The notes: a model not told the origin generated them from the letters alone. 56,491 bases of DNA from SFTJ01 sp051871555 (GCA_051871555.1 JBJECZ010000190.1:1-56491); one strand, 5' to 3'. Shown: positions 34,301 to 43,287, counted from the stretch's first letter. Numbers and translations are program-made.

Positions 34301-35023
34301 TCACTTGTCCTTCAGGCAGTCCTTATAAGCCTTGATGGTTTTTTCGAGACCCATATACAGCGCGTCGGAAATCAGGCAATGCCCAATCGACACCTCGTTG
34401 AGATAGCCCACATTTTGCTTGAAATAGGCAAGATTCTCAAGGCTCAAATCGTGACCGGCGTTCACGCCCAAACCGCAGTTGTGAGCCGCTTTGGCTGCTG
34501 CAGCATACGGAGCAATTGCTTTTGCAGGGTCTTTCTTATATTCAACAGCATACGGACCGGTGTAAAGCTCAATGCGGTCGGCACCGGTTTTTGCTGCCAT
34601 CTTGATGTTTTCGATGTCGGTGCCAACAAAGATGCTTGTGCGTATGCCGGCATCCTTCAGGCGCTCGATAACCTCACACAGAAACTCGAAGTTCTCAGCC
34701 ACCTCCCAGCCAGCCGACGACGTGAGCGCATCGGGAGCGTCGGGCACCAAAGTGACCTGTTCGGGCTTCACCTTCAGCACCAAGTCGAGAAATTCGGGAC
34801 TTGGATAGCCCTCGATGTTGAATTCGGTGCGAACCAACGGGCGAAGCAAAAACACATCGTCGTGACGAATGTGACGCTCATCAGGGCGTGGATGAATGGT
34901 AATGCCTTGTGCTCCAAACCGTTCACAATCAACAGCTACATTCTCCACATTAGGCAGATTGCCTCCGCGCGCATTGCGCAATGTGGCTATCTTGTTGATA
35001 TTTACACTTAAATTTGTCGTCAT
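34301..35023 (-). CDS. pdxJ: Pyridoxine 5'-phosphate synthase
   Basis: The 240-residue protein starts at ATG 35023 (MTTNLSVNINK); an upstream start at 35071 would add an unrelated extension. PdxJ condenses 1-deoxy-D-xylulose 5-phosphate with 3-amino-1-hydroxyacetone 1-phosphate, the last ring-forming step of de novo vitamin B6 synthesis. Diagnostic segments are present: ITIHPRPDERHI, EFNIEGYP, VTLVPD, IELYTGPYA, GLGVNAGHDL and EVSIGHCLISDAL. It is divergent from nadK, an order known from other Bacteroidales. Confidence 0.96.
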   Translation of the reverse strand: MTTNLSVNINKIATLRNARGGNLPNVENVAVDCERFGAQGITIHPRPDERHIRHDDVFLLRPLVRTEFNIEGYPSPEFLDLVLKVKPEQVTLVPDAPDALTSSAGWEVAENFEFLCEVIERLKDAGIRTSIFVGTDIENIKMAAKTGADRIELYTGPYAVEYKKDPAKAIAPYAAAAKAAHNCGLGVNAGHDLSLENLAYFKQNVGYLNEVSIGHCLISDALYMGLEKTIKAYKDCLKDK

Positions 35024-35099
35024 ATCTTTGTTTTTTCCTCTTATAGTCTCATTATCAATTAAGCAGTGCATCGGGTGTTATAAGTTGCCAAAATATTCG

Positions 35100-35107
35100 T
35101 ATATTTG
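35100..35107 (+). promoter_or_regulatory. -7 box (TATATTTG) of nadK
   Basis: It matches TAnnTTTG about 100 bp before the nadK start, in the pdxJ/nadK divergent region. No -33 box at the standard distance. Confidence 0.45.
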
Positions 35108-35204
35108 CACTACCCATAATTAGTTGCAAAATTAATACTAATAAAGGAGAATTTGAAACAAAATATGGGTAAAAACCCATAAAAATAACAAAAATACTCG
35201 CATT

Positions 35205-36074
35205 ATGAAGATATTCATAAATGGCAAAAGATGTCAGAGCGCCACGCTCGCACAAGTGGCAAAGATGCTCAACGAACTTGCAGCCGGAGGGCACACGCTT
35301 GTTGCCGACGCATCGTACCTTGCAAAGCTGAAGATTGCCGATGCCAGCAACCTGCCGTTTCACGACGTGGCTGCCACGGTGCCCGACGATGCCGACATGG
35401 CGCTAAGCATCGGCGGCGACGGCACATTCCTGCGCACCACCAAAAAAGTGGCTCACAAAGGCATCCCCATTGCCGGAATCAACACCGGCCGACTTGGATA
35501 TCTCACCGCTGCCGACCTCTCGGAGGCGTCGGCTTTTGCTGCCGACCTTATGGCTGGCAACTTCACCATCGAGCAGCGAACAATGCTGCAAGCCCGTTGC
35601 GGCAACGGAATCGACATCGACTATCCCATGGCACTCAACGAGGTGGCTCTGCTGCGCCACGACTCGTCGGCGGTGGTGAGCATCGAGGTGGAAGTTGACG
35701 GCGACCGCCTTACCACCTACAAAGCCGACGGACTGATTGTTGCCACTCCCACTGGCTCAACCGCCTACAACCTGAGCTGCGGCGGTCCTATCATTGCCCC
35801 CACGGCTGCCAACCTCGTGCTCACGCCCATCTCGCCGCACTCGCTGAACATGCGTCCGCTGGTGCTGCCCGACACTGCCGTGGTGAAAGCCTTGGCTCAC
35901 ACTCGCTCGCGCAACTACCAGCTCAGCCTCGACGGCAACGCCACCATCCTGCCCGACGGTTGCCCTGTGACAATCACGAGGGCTCCTTACTCGGTAAAGG
36001 TGGTTCAAAGCAAAAATCACCGCTTTGCCCGCACGCTGCGCGACAAGCTGCTTTGGGGCGAAGACGTTAGATAA
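35205..36074 (+). CDS. nadK: NAD kinase
   Basis: The 289-residue cytosolic enzyme phosphorylates NAD to NADP. The ATP-grasp-like catalytic motif GGDGTFLRT is at 70-78 (Asp72 is the general base), followed by INTGRLGYLTA, and the second domain has YKADGLIVATPTGSTAYNLS, SCGGPI and LDGNATILPDG. Length is normal. The YgjP-like gene begins 10 bp downstream, so the two are probably co-transcribed. Confidence 0.96.
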   Translation: MKIFINGKRCQSATLAQVAKMLNELAAGGHTLVADASYLAKLKIADASNLPFHDVAATVPDDADMALSIGGDGTFLRTTKKVAHKGIPIAGINTGRLGYLTAADLSEASAFAADLMAGNFTIEQRTMLQARCGNGIDIDYPMALNEVALLRHDSSAVVSIEVEVDGDRLTTYKADGLIVATPTGSTAYNLSCGGPIIAPTAANLVLTPISPHSLNMRPLVLPDTAVVKALAHTRSRNYQLSLDGNATILPDGCPVTITRAPYSVKVVQSKNHRFARTLRDKLLWGEDVR

Positions 36075-36084
36075 TTATATAAAA

Positions 36085-36786
36085 ATGGCTGTTTACATTC
36101 ACAACGACAAGGAATTTGGCTACGTGAAGATTACTTTGCGCGCCGGCATGAAACGAATCATTGCCAAAGTAAACAACGGTCAACTATGCGTGAGTTTTCC
36201 TAATATTGCCACACGCACCTCGATATTGCGATACTTCGACGAACAACGCCAAAGTCTGCGTCAATTCATTGCCCAACAAACCCCGAAGCAAAACCTCTAC
36301 TATGATGGCAAACTGATACACTGCATGGGATTTGACGTGCTCATCACCACCGAAGAAAATCCTAAAACCGAGGGCGACGTGAGCTTAATTATCGTGCCCA
36401 AAAGCATCGACTTCTCGTCGGCGGCACACACCAAGAGAATCAGCGATGCCGTGAGAAAAATGGTGGCTCGACGCAAGCCAATACTCATCAACTATGCCTG
36501 GAAAGTGGCTGAAGAACTGAACATCAAGCCATCATCATTCGTGGCATCGAACGGTTTTCGCCGCTTAGGCACGTGCAATGTTGCCACTAAACAAATACGC
36601 CTCTCCTATGCCCTGCTGTTCATGCCCGAACATCTTGTGCGCTACATCATTTGCCACGAACTGGCCCACCTCATCCATCCCAACCACTCGAAGGAGTTCC
36701 ATGAGCTGTGCAACAAACTTGTGGGCGGCAAAGAAAAGGAATATTCCCGCGAAGTGAACCACTTTGAGTGGCCAGTGATGAAATAA
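36085..36786 (+). CDS. YgjP-like (DUF45) metallopeptidase-domain protein
   Basis: The 233-residue protein starts at ATG 36085; the upstream in-frame start would overlap nadK. It matches the YgjP/DUF45 family (PF01863). The zinc motif is His191-Glu192-Leu-Ala-His195 with a third His201 in HPNHSKEFHELC, as in SprT/WLM-type peptidases. The N-terminal half (VKITLRAGMKRIIAKV, VSFPN) is the usual DUF45 beta domain. The family is often next to restriction or metabolic genes and its substrate is unknown. Here it follows nadK. Confidence 0.87.
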   Translation: MAVYIHNDKEFGYVKITLRAGMKRIIAKVNNGQLCVSFPNIATRTSILRYFDEQRQSLRQFIAQQTPKQNLYYDGKLIHCMGFDVLITTEENPKTEGDVSLIIVPKSIDFSSAAHTKRISDAVRKMVARRKPILINYAWKVAEELNIKPSSFVASNGFRRLGTCNVATKQIRLSYALLFMPEHLVRYIICHELAHLIHPNHSKEFHELCNKLVGGKEKEYSREVNHFEWPVMK

Positions 36787-36922
36787 CCAGCATGGCGCGC
36801 CGCTATTTACCCGATTTCAGCCATTATAAGCCGACTGATTGCTTAACAATCCGATGACTCTTTCAGCCGGCAATGTGAGAAAAAAATCGGGCATTTTTAT
36901 TTCATAAGCCCTATAATGGTTG

Positions 36923-36930
36923 TATATTTG
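36923..36930 (+). promoter_or_regulatory. -7 box (TATATTTG) of the PfkB-like/ribH cluster
   Basis: It matches TAnnTTTG, 118 bp before the chosen start at 37049. A -33 TTTG is lacking. The 262-bp gap 36787-37048 shows no coding potential. Confidence 0.45.
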
Positions 36931-37048
36931 CACTTGTTGTAGCAACATCAAGTGCCTACGGTAACACAGCAGGCGATGGTTGCTGTATGCGTTGCCCATA
37001 AATGTTTTGAGCAATGCCCAACAAGGAACAAAAAGACTATTACGATAT

Positions 37049-37996
37049 ATGCGAAAAATTATTACCATAGGCGAATCGGTACTTGACACCATATTCAAGG
37101 ACAACGTGCCTATGAAAAGCTTTGTTGGCGGACGCGTGGCAAATGCTGCCTGCTCGCTTGCTTTATCGGGGCTTGAAACGCTCATGGTGAGCGAATGTGC
37201 CAACGACCATGTGGGCGACATCATCGTGGATTTTCTGAAAAGCAATAAGGTTGACGTGACCTCGGTGGACCGCTACGTGAACGGCACCACGGCGTTTTCA
37301 GCCATCTTCGAGAGCGACAGCCACGAGCCGCAGCTGGTGAACTACGGCACCTATCCGCCCGACCGCTTCGACGTGGTGTGGCCACGCATCAACGAGGACG
37401 ACATTGTGCTGTTCGGCTCGCTCTATTCAATCGAAAATCAGCAACGCAGCCGCCTCTACGAGATTCTGCAATATGCCGCCGACCGCAAAGCCATCATGGT
37501 GTATCTGCCCGGCTTTCAGCACGGCATAAACTATAGCATCACCAAAGTGATGCCCAATGTGCTCGAGAATTTCGAACTGAGCAATGTGGTGATTGCCAGC
37601 AATCGCGACATTCACGACATCTTCCCACGCGAAACAGGCGAACAAGCCTATCGCAACCACATGATTTACTGCAACTGCCTGATGCACGTCACCGACGACC
37701 TCAGCACCACAGTGTACGGACGCGGAACCGCAGCACCCATTGAGCAACCCAGCAATGCACTCGGCAACGCGCTTGGCTGGCAGGCGGGTTACACAGCCGG
37801 CATCATCTACGGCATGGTGGCTGCCGACCTTCGCCACAAGACCATTGCCAACACCGATGCTCAAACATGGATGCAGATTGCCAAAGGCGCATACGCCTTT
37901 GCCGAGGAATGTGCCGCATCGGCAACCAACTGCGTCAGCCATGAGTTTGCAGAGCAAAAAGCCTGCGAACTGGCAAAAATCTTAGCAACCGAATAA
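37049..37996 (+). CDS. PfkB-family carbohydrate kinase-like protein lacking the catalytic motif
   Basis: The 315-residue protein starts at MRKIITIGES; the upstream in-frame start has no family similarity. The ribokinase/PfkB fold is recognisable: GESVLDTIF (8-16), SFVGGRVANAACSLALSGL (24-42, the first PfkB signature) and NYGTYPPDR. The second signature is lost. Where PfkB kinases have DTxGAGDxFxAG, this protein reads NALGNALGWQAGYTAG (236-251), with Ala246 in place of the catalytic Asp. The strand that normally reads DPNxR is VYLPGFQ (151-157). Close Bacteroides homologues, as I recall them, keep both motifs. It is therefore probably a pseudokinase or sugar-binding protein, not an active kinase. 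It heads a tight cluster with a helical-repeat protein and RibH. Confidence 0.78.
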   Translation: MRKIITIGESVLDTIFKDNVPMKSFVGGRVANAACSLALSGLETLMVSECANDHVGDIIVDFLKSNKVDVTSVDRYVNGTTAFSAIFESDSHEPQLVNYGTYPPDRFDVVWPRINEDDIVLFGSLYSIENQQRSRLYEILQYAADRKAIMVYLPGFQHGINYSITKVMPNVLENFELSNVVIASNRDIHDIFPRETGEQAYRNHMIYCNCLMHVTDDLSTTVYGRGTAAPIEQPSNALGNALGWQAGYTAGIIYGMVAADLRHKTIANTDAQTWMQIAKGAYAFAEECAASATNCVSHEFAEQKACELAKILATE

Positions 37997-38016
37997 AACC
38001 ACACAACAAAAAAGAG

Positions 38017-38982
38017 ATGAAAGCACTGCAACACGAAGCATCATTGCCCACAATGCCCGCCGAAATCGACGAGCAACGGGCATACATCAACCGCACCGGA
38101 AATCTGCCCGAAGGCGAATGCGGCTTGCAGGTGAAAATGTGCTATGTGTTGTATTTGCTTAAGCACCGACGCAGCACCGACGCAGCAATGCTCATCGACA
38201 CGCTCAACTATTCGCCCGACATCGACATGCCTCTCATCAGCAAGGCATGGCTGTGGCTGGCGCGAATGAGCATCTACATTGCCAAGAAAGATTTCACTTT
38301 GGCTATCGGCGCTGCCGAGCAGTCGCTGCAAGCGCTCGACGCCATCGCCGTGAAGCGCGGCGAGGACTTCCTCGCCATTCTGGCTGCAATACTCTATAAT
38401 CTGGCTTCGATTCACAACAGCACAGGCGAGAACGTGCGTGCCGCCAAGGAGCTGTCGAAAGCGCAAAAGCTATACGAACGCTTGGTGAAGAAAAACGAAC
38501 ATCGCTTTGCCTCGATGCTCACCTATGCCGTTGAAGCCTCAACGGTGATTTTCACATCGCGAGCCAAACAGATGGAAGTGTTTTCGCACTACCAAGAGAT
38601 GAGCGAACACTACAGCGAACTGGCAAGCGAAGGCAACCACGATGCCTTGCGAAGCCTCATGGACACCCTCACAAAAGAGGGCGACCTGATGATGCAAATG
38701 GGCAACAGCCGCGATGCCGCCAAATACTACTCGAAAGCGCTACGCTGCCACAAAAGACTCGGCGCACCCATGGATAAGGATGGCTTGCACCTGTCGATAG
38801 CCCTGGCTCGAGCTTTGATGCAGAAAAGCGACCGCCGCGACACTGCCGAGCAACTGCTGCTCACCCTGCAGCCCGTGGCACAAAACCTTGGCGCCAAAGA
38901 TGCCGCCAAAGAAATTGAAGATTTGCTAAAAGCCAAAAACCGCAATTTCAGTATAATGTCGCTGCTAAAAGGCATCTTCTGA
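38017..38982 (+). CDS. Helical-repeat (TPR-like) protein of unknown function
   Basis: The 321-residue protein has no signal peptide. Almost the whole length is paired amphipathic helices typical of tetratricopeptide-like solenoids, for example AILYNLASIHNSTGENVRAAKELSKAQ-type segments near 128-155 and MGNSRDAAKYYSKALRCHKRLG-type segments near 228-250. It is probably a cytosolic protein-interaction scaffold. It lies 20 bp after the PfkB-like gene and 68 bp before ribH; a TPR protein next to ribH is an arrangement I recall from other Bacteroidales. No specific partner can be named. Confidence 0.7.
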   Translation: MKALQHEASLPTMPAEIDEQRAYINRTGNLPEGECGLQVKMCYVLYLLKHRRSTDAAMLIDTLNYSPDIDMPLISKAWLWLARMSIYIAKKDFTLAIGAAEQSLQALDAIAVKRGEDFLAILAAILYNLASIHNSTGENVRAAKELSKAQKLYERLVKKNEHRFASMLTYAVEASTVIFTSRAKQMEVFSHYQEMSEHYSELASEGNHDALRSLMDTLTKEGDLMMQMGNSRDAAKYYSKALRCHKRLGAPMDKDGLHLSIALARALMQKSDRRDTAEQLLLTLQPVAQNLGAKDAAKEIEDLLKAKNRNFSIMSLLKGIF

Positions 38983-39050
38983 TGCTGCGCTCATCACCGC
39001 GCTTTTCAGCATCTCTTTCAACAACGAACCAACCATTCATCAAACATAAT

Positions 39051-39542
39051 ATGTTAAACAAAACAGAAGAAAACGAACAAAAAACATCGCCTCTCCCGCA
39101 CCTCGACGAACTGCGTGTGGGAATTGTAGTATCCGACTCGAAAGCCGAAATCTCAAAAGTGCTTTGCGACAGCGCCGTGGCTGTGCTGCGCAACGAGGGT
39201 TACCCCGACAACGACATCACCGTGGTGCACGTGCCCAACACATTCCAACTGGTGTTCGCCGCTTCGCGACTCGCCAAATGCCGCGCATTCGACGCCGTGA
39301 TTATTCTTGGTTGCATTGTGCGCGGAACCACTCCACACTTCGAATACGAGTGCCAGCACGTCACTCAAGGTGCCGCTATACTTAATGCCGAAGGCAAAGT
39401 GCCCGTGATTTTTGGCGTGCTCACCGTCGACACCGAAGAACAAGCCTACTTGCGCATCGCCGGCGAAAACTCGGAATGCGACAAAGGCGCCGAAGCTGCC
39501 GAAGCCGCCATCAGAATGGCTGAAATAGCTCGCAAATTCTAA
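39051..39542 (+). CDS. ribH: 6,7-dimethyl-8-ribityllumazine synthase (RibH), divergent
   Basis: The 163-residue protein starts at ATG 39051 (MLNKTEENEQ). RibH makes the lumazine precursor of riboflavin. Conserved parts: GCIVRGTTPHFEYEC (88-101, with catalytic His96), VPVIFGVLTVDTEEQA and the phosphate-side Arg in YLRIAG. Unusual parts: the aromatic-Asn pair of the substrate pocket (RFN or EWN after IVV) reads SDSK at 28-31, and the PGAFE/PGSFE loop reads PNTFQ (62-66). The fold and pathway are clear, but activity may be changed. It follows the TPR-like gene and precedes yeiH by 13 bp. Confidence 0.85.
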   Translation: MLNKTEENEQKTSPLPHLDELRVGIVVSDSKAEISKVLCDSAVAVLRNEGYPDNDITVVHVPNTFQLVFAASRLAKCRAFDAVIILGCIVRGTTPHFEYECQHVTQGAAILNAEGKVPVIFGVLTVDTEEQAYLRIAGENSECDKGAEAAEAAIRMAEIARKF

Positions 39543-39555
39543 CAAAAGCAAAAAA

Positions 39556-40602
39556 ATGACTGACAAACAAGCAAATACATTGCATGGCATTCTGCTGATA
39601 GCGCTGTTTGCACTATCGGCATTCTTCATTGCCGACTTTGAGTGGGTGAAACGACTGTCGCTCAGCCCGCTTATTGTGGGCATCATTCTGGGTATGATTT
39701 ACGCCAACACCCTGCGCAAATACATGCCCGCCGACTGGACTCCGGGCATCAAACTGTGCACAAAGCAGATTTTGCGCACCGGCATCGTGCTCTACGGATT
39801 CCGTCTAACCATTCAAGACGTCTACAGCATAGGTCTGCCGGCGCTGTGGGTTGACTGCATAGTGATTATTGGCACAATCGCCCTGGGCATGCTGTTCGGC
39901 AAACTGCTGAAGATGGACACCGACACCACACTGATGACCAGCACCGGTGCCGCCATCTGCGGCGCTGCTGCCGTGCTCGGCGCCGAACCTGTGGTGCGTT
40001 GCGAAGCCCACAAGACAGCCGTGGCAGTGTCGACGGTGGTGATTTTCGGCACACTGTCGATGTTCCTCTACCCGATAGTATATCGTATGGGCATTCTCGA
40101 CCTCACCACCCAGCAATGGGCAATCTACACCGGCGGCACGCTGCACGAGGTGGCTCACGTGGTGGGTGCCGGCAACGCCATGGACCCCGAAGGCACGCTG
40201 CACATTGCCGACCAAGCCACCATCACCAAGATGATTCGCGTGATGCTGCTGGCACCCGTGCTGCTCATCATGGCTGTGATGCTTGCCAAGCGCTCGAATG
40301 GCGCAGGCGGCGGCAAGCGCAAGATTGCCGTGCCATGGTTTGCATTCGGTTTCATTGGCATAATCATCCTCAACTCGCTGCTGCAAAGCTGCTCGTTCAT
40401 TCCGCAAGAGGGCTTGAGCGAATCGGTGAAATACATCAACAGCTTCGACACCTTCCTGCTCACCATGGCAATGACGGCGCTCGGCACCGACACCAGCATC
40501 GACAAGTTTAAGGCAGCCGGCGCCAAGCCGTTCGTGTTGGCGCTGATGATTTACGCGTGGCTGCTTGTTGGCGGATATGTGCTCGTGAAAATTTTTGTGT
40601 GA
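39556..40602 (+). CDS. yeiH: YeiH family membrane protein (UPF0324, putative sulfate exporter)
   Basis: The 348-residue protein has about ten hydrophobic helices. Family marks (PF03601): LSPLIVGIILGMIYANTL (35-52), LRTGIVLYGFRLT, TSTGAAICGAAAVLGAEPV (about 128-146) and YTGGTLHEVAHVVGAG (about 191-206). YeiH proteins are annotated as putative sulfate or anion exporters without firm biochemical proof. It is 13 bp downstream of ribH and about 50 bp upstream of sdaA, in the same orientation. Confidence 0.9.
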   Translation: MTDKQANTLHGILLIALFALSAFFIADFEWVKRLSLSPLIVGIILGMIYANTLRKYMPADWTPGIKLCTKQILRTGIVLYGFRLTIQDVYSIGLPALWVDCIVIIGTIALGMLFGKLLKMDTDTTLMTSTGAAICGAAAVLGAEPVVRCEAHKTAVAVSTVVIFGTLSMFLYPIVYRMGILDLTTQQWAIYTGGTLHEVAHVVGAGNAMDPEGTLHIADQATITKMIRVMLLAPVLLIMAVMLAKRSNGAGGGKRKIAVPWFAFGFIGIIILNSLLQSCSFIPQEGLSESVKYINSFDTFLLTMAMTALGTDTSIDKFKAAGAKPFVLALMIYAWLLVGGYVLVKIFV

Positions 40603-40653
40603 TTTCATCCCCCAAACATTGCAATTAATAACCTAAAAAACCATATCAACACA

Positions 40654-41853
40654 ATGCATTCAATAAGTTACATGTATAAAATTGGTGTCGGCCCATCAAG
40701 CAGCCACACCATGGGACCAAAACGCGCGGCAGAGAAATTTTTGGCGCTGCACAGCGGCGTGTCGAGCTACAAGGTGACACTTTATGGCTCGCTTGCCGCC
40801 ACCGGCAAGGGCCACATGACCGACAAAGCCATCATCGACGTGCTTTCGCCGGTGGCTCCAACCGAAATTGAGTGGCGCAGCGACGTGTTCCTGCCGTTCC
40901 ACCCAAACGCAATGACTTTTCATGCCTACAACGCAAATGGGCTTGAAATAGGCTCTCGAACCTACTACTCGGTGGGCGGCGGCGACATCCTCGAAGAAGG
41001 TCAGCAAGTGTCGGCACGCCCCGAGGTGTACGAACTGTCGAACATCACCGAAATCAAGGAGTGGTGCCGCAACAGCGGTCGCTCGTTCTGGGAATACGTC
41101 GACGTGCACGAAGGCAACACCATCTGGGAATATCTGCGCGAAGTGTGGCAAGTGATGAAAGAAGCGGTGCAACGCGGCATCGAAGCCGAAGGCGTGCTGC
41201 CCGGCGGACTGGGCGTTAGCCGCAAAGCCGTGAGCTACTATGTGAAAGCGCTTGGCTACACCGGCAGCCTCAAGAGCCGCGGACTGGTGTATGCCTACGC
41301 ATTGGCAGTGAGCGAAGAGAATGCCGGTGGCGGAAAGATTGTCACCGCGCCCACTTGCGGTGCTTGCGGCGTGCTGCCTGCTGTGCTCTATCACCTGCAC
41401 CTCACCAAAGGCTTCTCCGAACAACGCATCTTGCGCGCCCTTGCCACTGCCGGGCTGTTTGGCTTGGTGGTGAAAACCAACGCATCGGTGTCGGGTGCCG
41501 ACGTGGGCTGCCAAGGCGAAGTGGGCGTGGCTTGCGCCATGGCTGCTGCCGCTGCCAACCAGCTGTTTGGCGGAACACCTTCGCAAATCGAATATGCTGC
41601 CGAAATGGGCTTGGAGCACCACTTGGGTCTCACCTGCGACCCCGTGTGCGGTCTGGTGCAGATTCCATGCATCGAGCGTAATGCTTATGCCGCTGCACGT
41701 GCCCTCGATTCAAACCTGTTCAGCACTTTCAGCGACGGCAACCACTTCATCAGCTTCGACCGCGTGGTGCAAGTGATGAAGCAAACCGGTCACGACTTGC
41801 CAAGCCTCTACAAAGAAACCTCGCAAGGCGGTCTCGCCACCATCCGACGTTAA
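40654..41853 (+). CDS. sdaA: L-serine ammonia-lyase, single-chain iron-sulfur type
   Basis: The 399-residue cytosolic enzyme converts L-serine to pyruvate and ammonia. The N-terminal beta domain starts SISYMYKIGVGPSSSHTMGPKRA. The alpha domain carries cysteines for a [4Fe-4S] cluster: TAPTCGACGVLP (Cys235, Cys238), GADVGCQGEVG (Cys286), and LTCDPVCGLVQIPCIER (Cys328, Cys332, Cys339). This is the fused form with both domains in one chain. A short gap of 51 bp after yeiH suggests possible co-transcription, and a long hairpin follows. Confidence 0.96.
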   Translation: MHSISYMYKIGVGPSSSHTMGPKRAAEKFLALHSGVSSYKVTLYGSLAATGKGHMTDKAIIDVLSPVAPTEIEWRSDVFLPFHPNAMTFHAYNANGLEIGSRTYYSVGGGDILEEGQQVSARPEVYELSNITEIKEWCRNSGRSFWEYVDVHEGNTIWEYLREVWQVMKEAVQRGIEAEGVLPGGLGVSRKAVSYYVKALGYTGSLKSRGLVYAYALAVSEENAGGGKIVTAPTCGACGVLPAVLYHLHLTKGFSEQRILRALATAGLFGLVVKTNASVSGADVGCQGEVGVACAMAAAAANQLFGGTPSQIEYAAEMGLEHHLGLTCDPVCGLVQIPCIERNAYAAARALDSNLFSTFSDGNHFISFDRVVQVMKQTGHDLPSLYKETSQGGLATIRR

Positions 41854-41883
41854 CCTCACGATTCATAAACACCCCTCAAAATA

Positions 41884-41936
41884 ATCAAGGGACCCTTACG
41901 GCGAAGCAATTCTCGCTGCAAGGGTCCCCTGATTTA
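41884..41936. terminator. Bidirectional terminator between sdaA and the minus-strand sigma operon
   Basis: GGGACCCTT (41889-41897) pairs with AAGGGTCCC (41920-41928), extended by ATCA/TGAT on the outside with a small bulge. It lies between convergent units. Confidence 0.8.
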
Positions 41937-41969
41937 TATGAACCTGATTATTATGCGCTTATGGCATCA

Positions 41970-42545
41970 TTAGTCGTTCTTGAAGTTGTCGATGTCGGCA
42001 ATAATATCGGCAGCCTGACGTTGAGTGCGCAAATACTGACGCACACCAACGATTACACCAATCACAAAGCCAACGCCGCAACCAATGAGCAGAGGAATGG
42101 GGTTGGTGTTCACCTGCATTGTTTCCATCACCAGCCAGCCAAGCCACACCACAATGAACGGGATGCTGAACCACAGCCACCTATTTTGCATGCGGCGCAA
42201 GCGCAATGCCCGCAGACGCATGTCAATGAGGTCCGACGACAAAGCGCCCTCGCTGTTGATGCCGCGACGCATCTTTATGTTGTAGTAGATTGCCACCAAC
42301 ATAAACACAATGGTGACTATGGTGAACGGCCACGACCATTTCACCAGATAATGGTCGGCAACAATGGCAACACAACCCGCCACGGCAATACCCACCATTG
42401 CACGCCCGTCGCGATTGATGCTGCGCACCTTGCTGTTGACCGATGCGCGTATAATACGTTCATTAACAATCTGCTGCTGATTGAGTTTGTTGTTTAAAAT
42501 CTCAAACTGCGCCTTCAGTTGTTGCAAATCAAATGAGTTATCCAT
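41970..42545 (-). CDS. Membrane protein encoded with an ECF sigma factor
   Basis: The 191-residue protein starts at MDNSFDLQQLK (ATG 42545). A cytosolic coiled-coil-like N-terminus (LKAQFEILNNKLNQQQIVNERII) is followed by helix pairs at about 50-66/70-86 and 122-140/148-165. It begins 62 bp after the ECF sigma gene and is probably in the same operon. It may act as an anti-sigma factor or sensor, but it lacks a recognisable anti-sigma domain. I do not assign a family. Confidence 0.65.
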   Translation of the reverse strand: MDNSFDLQQLKAQFEILNNKLNQQQIVNERIIRASVNSKVRSINRDGRAMVGIAVAGCVAIVADHYLVKWSWPFTIVTIVFMLVAIYYNIKMRRGINSEGALSSDLIDMRLRALRLRRMQNRWLWFSIPFIVVWLGWLVMETMQVNTNPIPLLIGCGVGFVIGVIVGVRQYLRTQRQAADIIADIDNFKND

Positions 42546-42607
42546 ATCTGAAAAAATCTTTTTATTTACAATTTTCAAAAGTTATTATTCTTATAATCAC
42601 ACATATT

Positions 42608-43081
42608 TTAGTTGTTCGACATCTGCTTCAGCTGCTCGCGTATGCGAAACAACCGAGTGGCAACATTGCTGGTGGTGATGCCCACAATGGCGGCAATCTC
42701 ATCGTAGGCTATACCCTCGAGCCACAGCAGCACAATTGCACGGTCGAACGGCTTGAGCCGGTGCACGCGGTCGTAGAGCATGCGCACCTGTTGCGCATCG
42801 GCATCTTTATCCTCAAAGAAGTCTACGTCCATGGTCAACGGCACCGTGGCGTTTTTCTTCTTCTTACGTTCGCATGAGATGCAAGTGTTCAGGCTAATGC
42901 GCCAAATCCACGTTTCCATCTTGCTCTGCCCCTTAAACGAGGGCAAACCCTGCCAGATGTTTATAAGCACCTCCTGAAAAAGGTCGTTAACCTCTTCCGA
43001 GTCCTTCGAAAACATAAAACACACGGTGTAGATGGTGTTTTTATGCTTCTTCACCAGTTGCTCAAATTCTCTTTCGTCCAT
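42608..43081 (-). CDS. RNA polymerase sigma factor, ECF subfamily (second)
   Basis: The 157-residue protein has region 2 with DSEEVNDLFQEVLINIWQGL and METWIWRISLNTCISCERK, and region 4 with LKPFDRAIVLLWLEGIAYDE and EIAAIVGITTSNVATRLFRIRE. Length is normal for a minimal ECF factor. The membrane protein gene downstream is the candidate regulator. A TAAATTTG box on the minus strand (43247-43240) is a possible promoter, giving a leader of about 150 nt. Confidence 0.9.
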   Translation of the reverse strand: MDEREFEQLVKKHKNTIYTVCFMFSKDSEEVNDLFQEVLINIWQGLPSFKGQSKMETWIWRISLNTCISCERKKKKNATVPLTMDVDFFEDKDADAQQVRMLYDRVHRLKPFDRAIVLLWLEGIAYDEIAAIVGITTSNVATRLFRIREQLKQMSNN

Positions 43082-43279
43082 TTAGTGAGTATGTGAATAA
43101 AAAAATAATAAGTGTTCGTTGGTTTAATATCTCTGTTTTTGCTGCAATTGCATGCCGCCTTCGCCGTAAGCTTTTTGCAATCACATCCATTTGACGCAAG
43201 TGCGCACCGAAAAATTACACATCAAGGCAAAATTTTTTTCAAATTTATTAATCTAAAGGCTTATTTGAAAATAAAATGC

Positions 43280-43287
43280 TAATTTTG
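43280..43287 (+). promoter_or_regulatory. -7 box (TAATTTTG) of the CBM9-like gene; supports start at 43322
   Basis: It matches TAnnTTTG. The predicted transcription start near 43294 excludes the in-frame upstream start at 43289. Confidence 0.5.
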
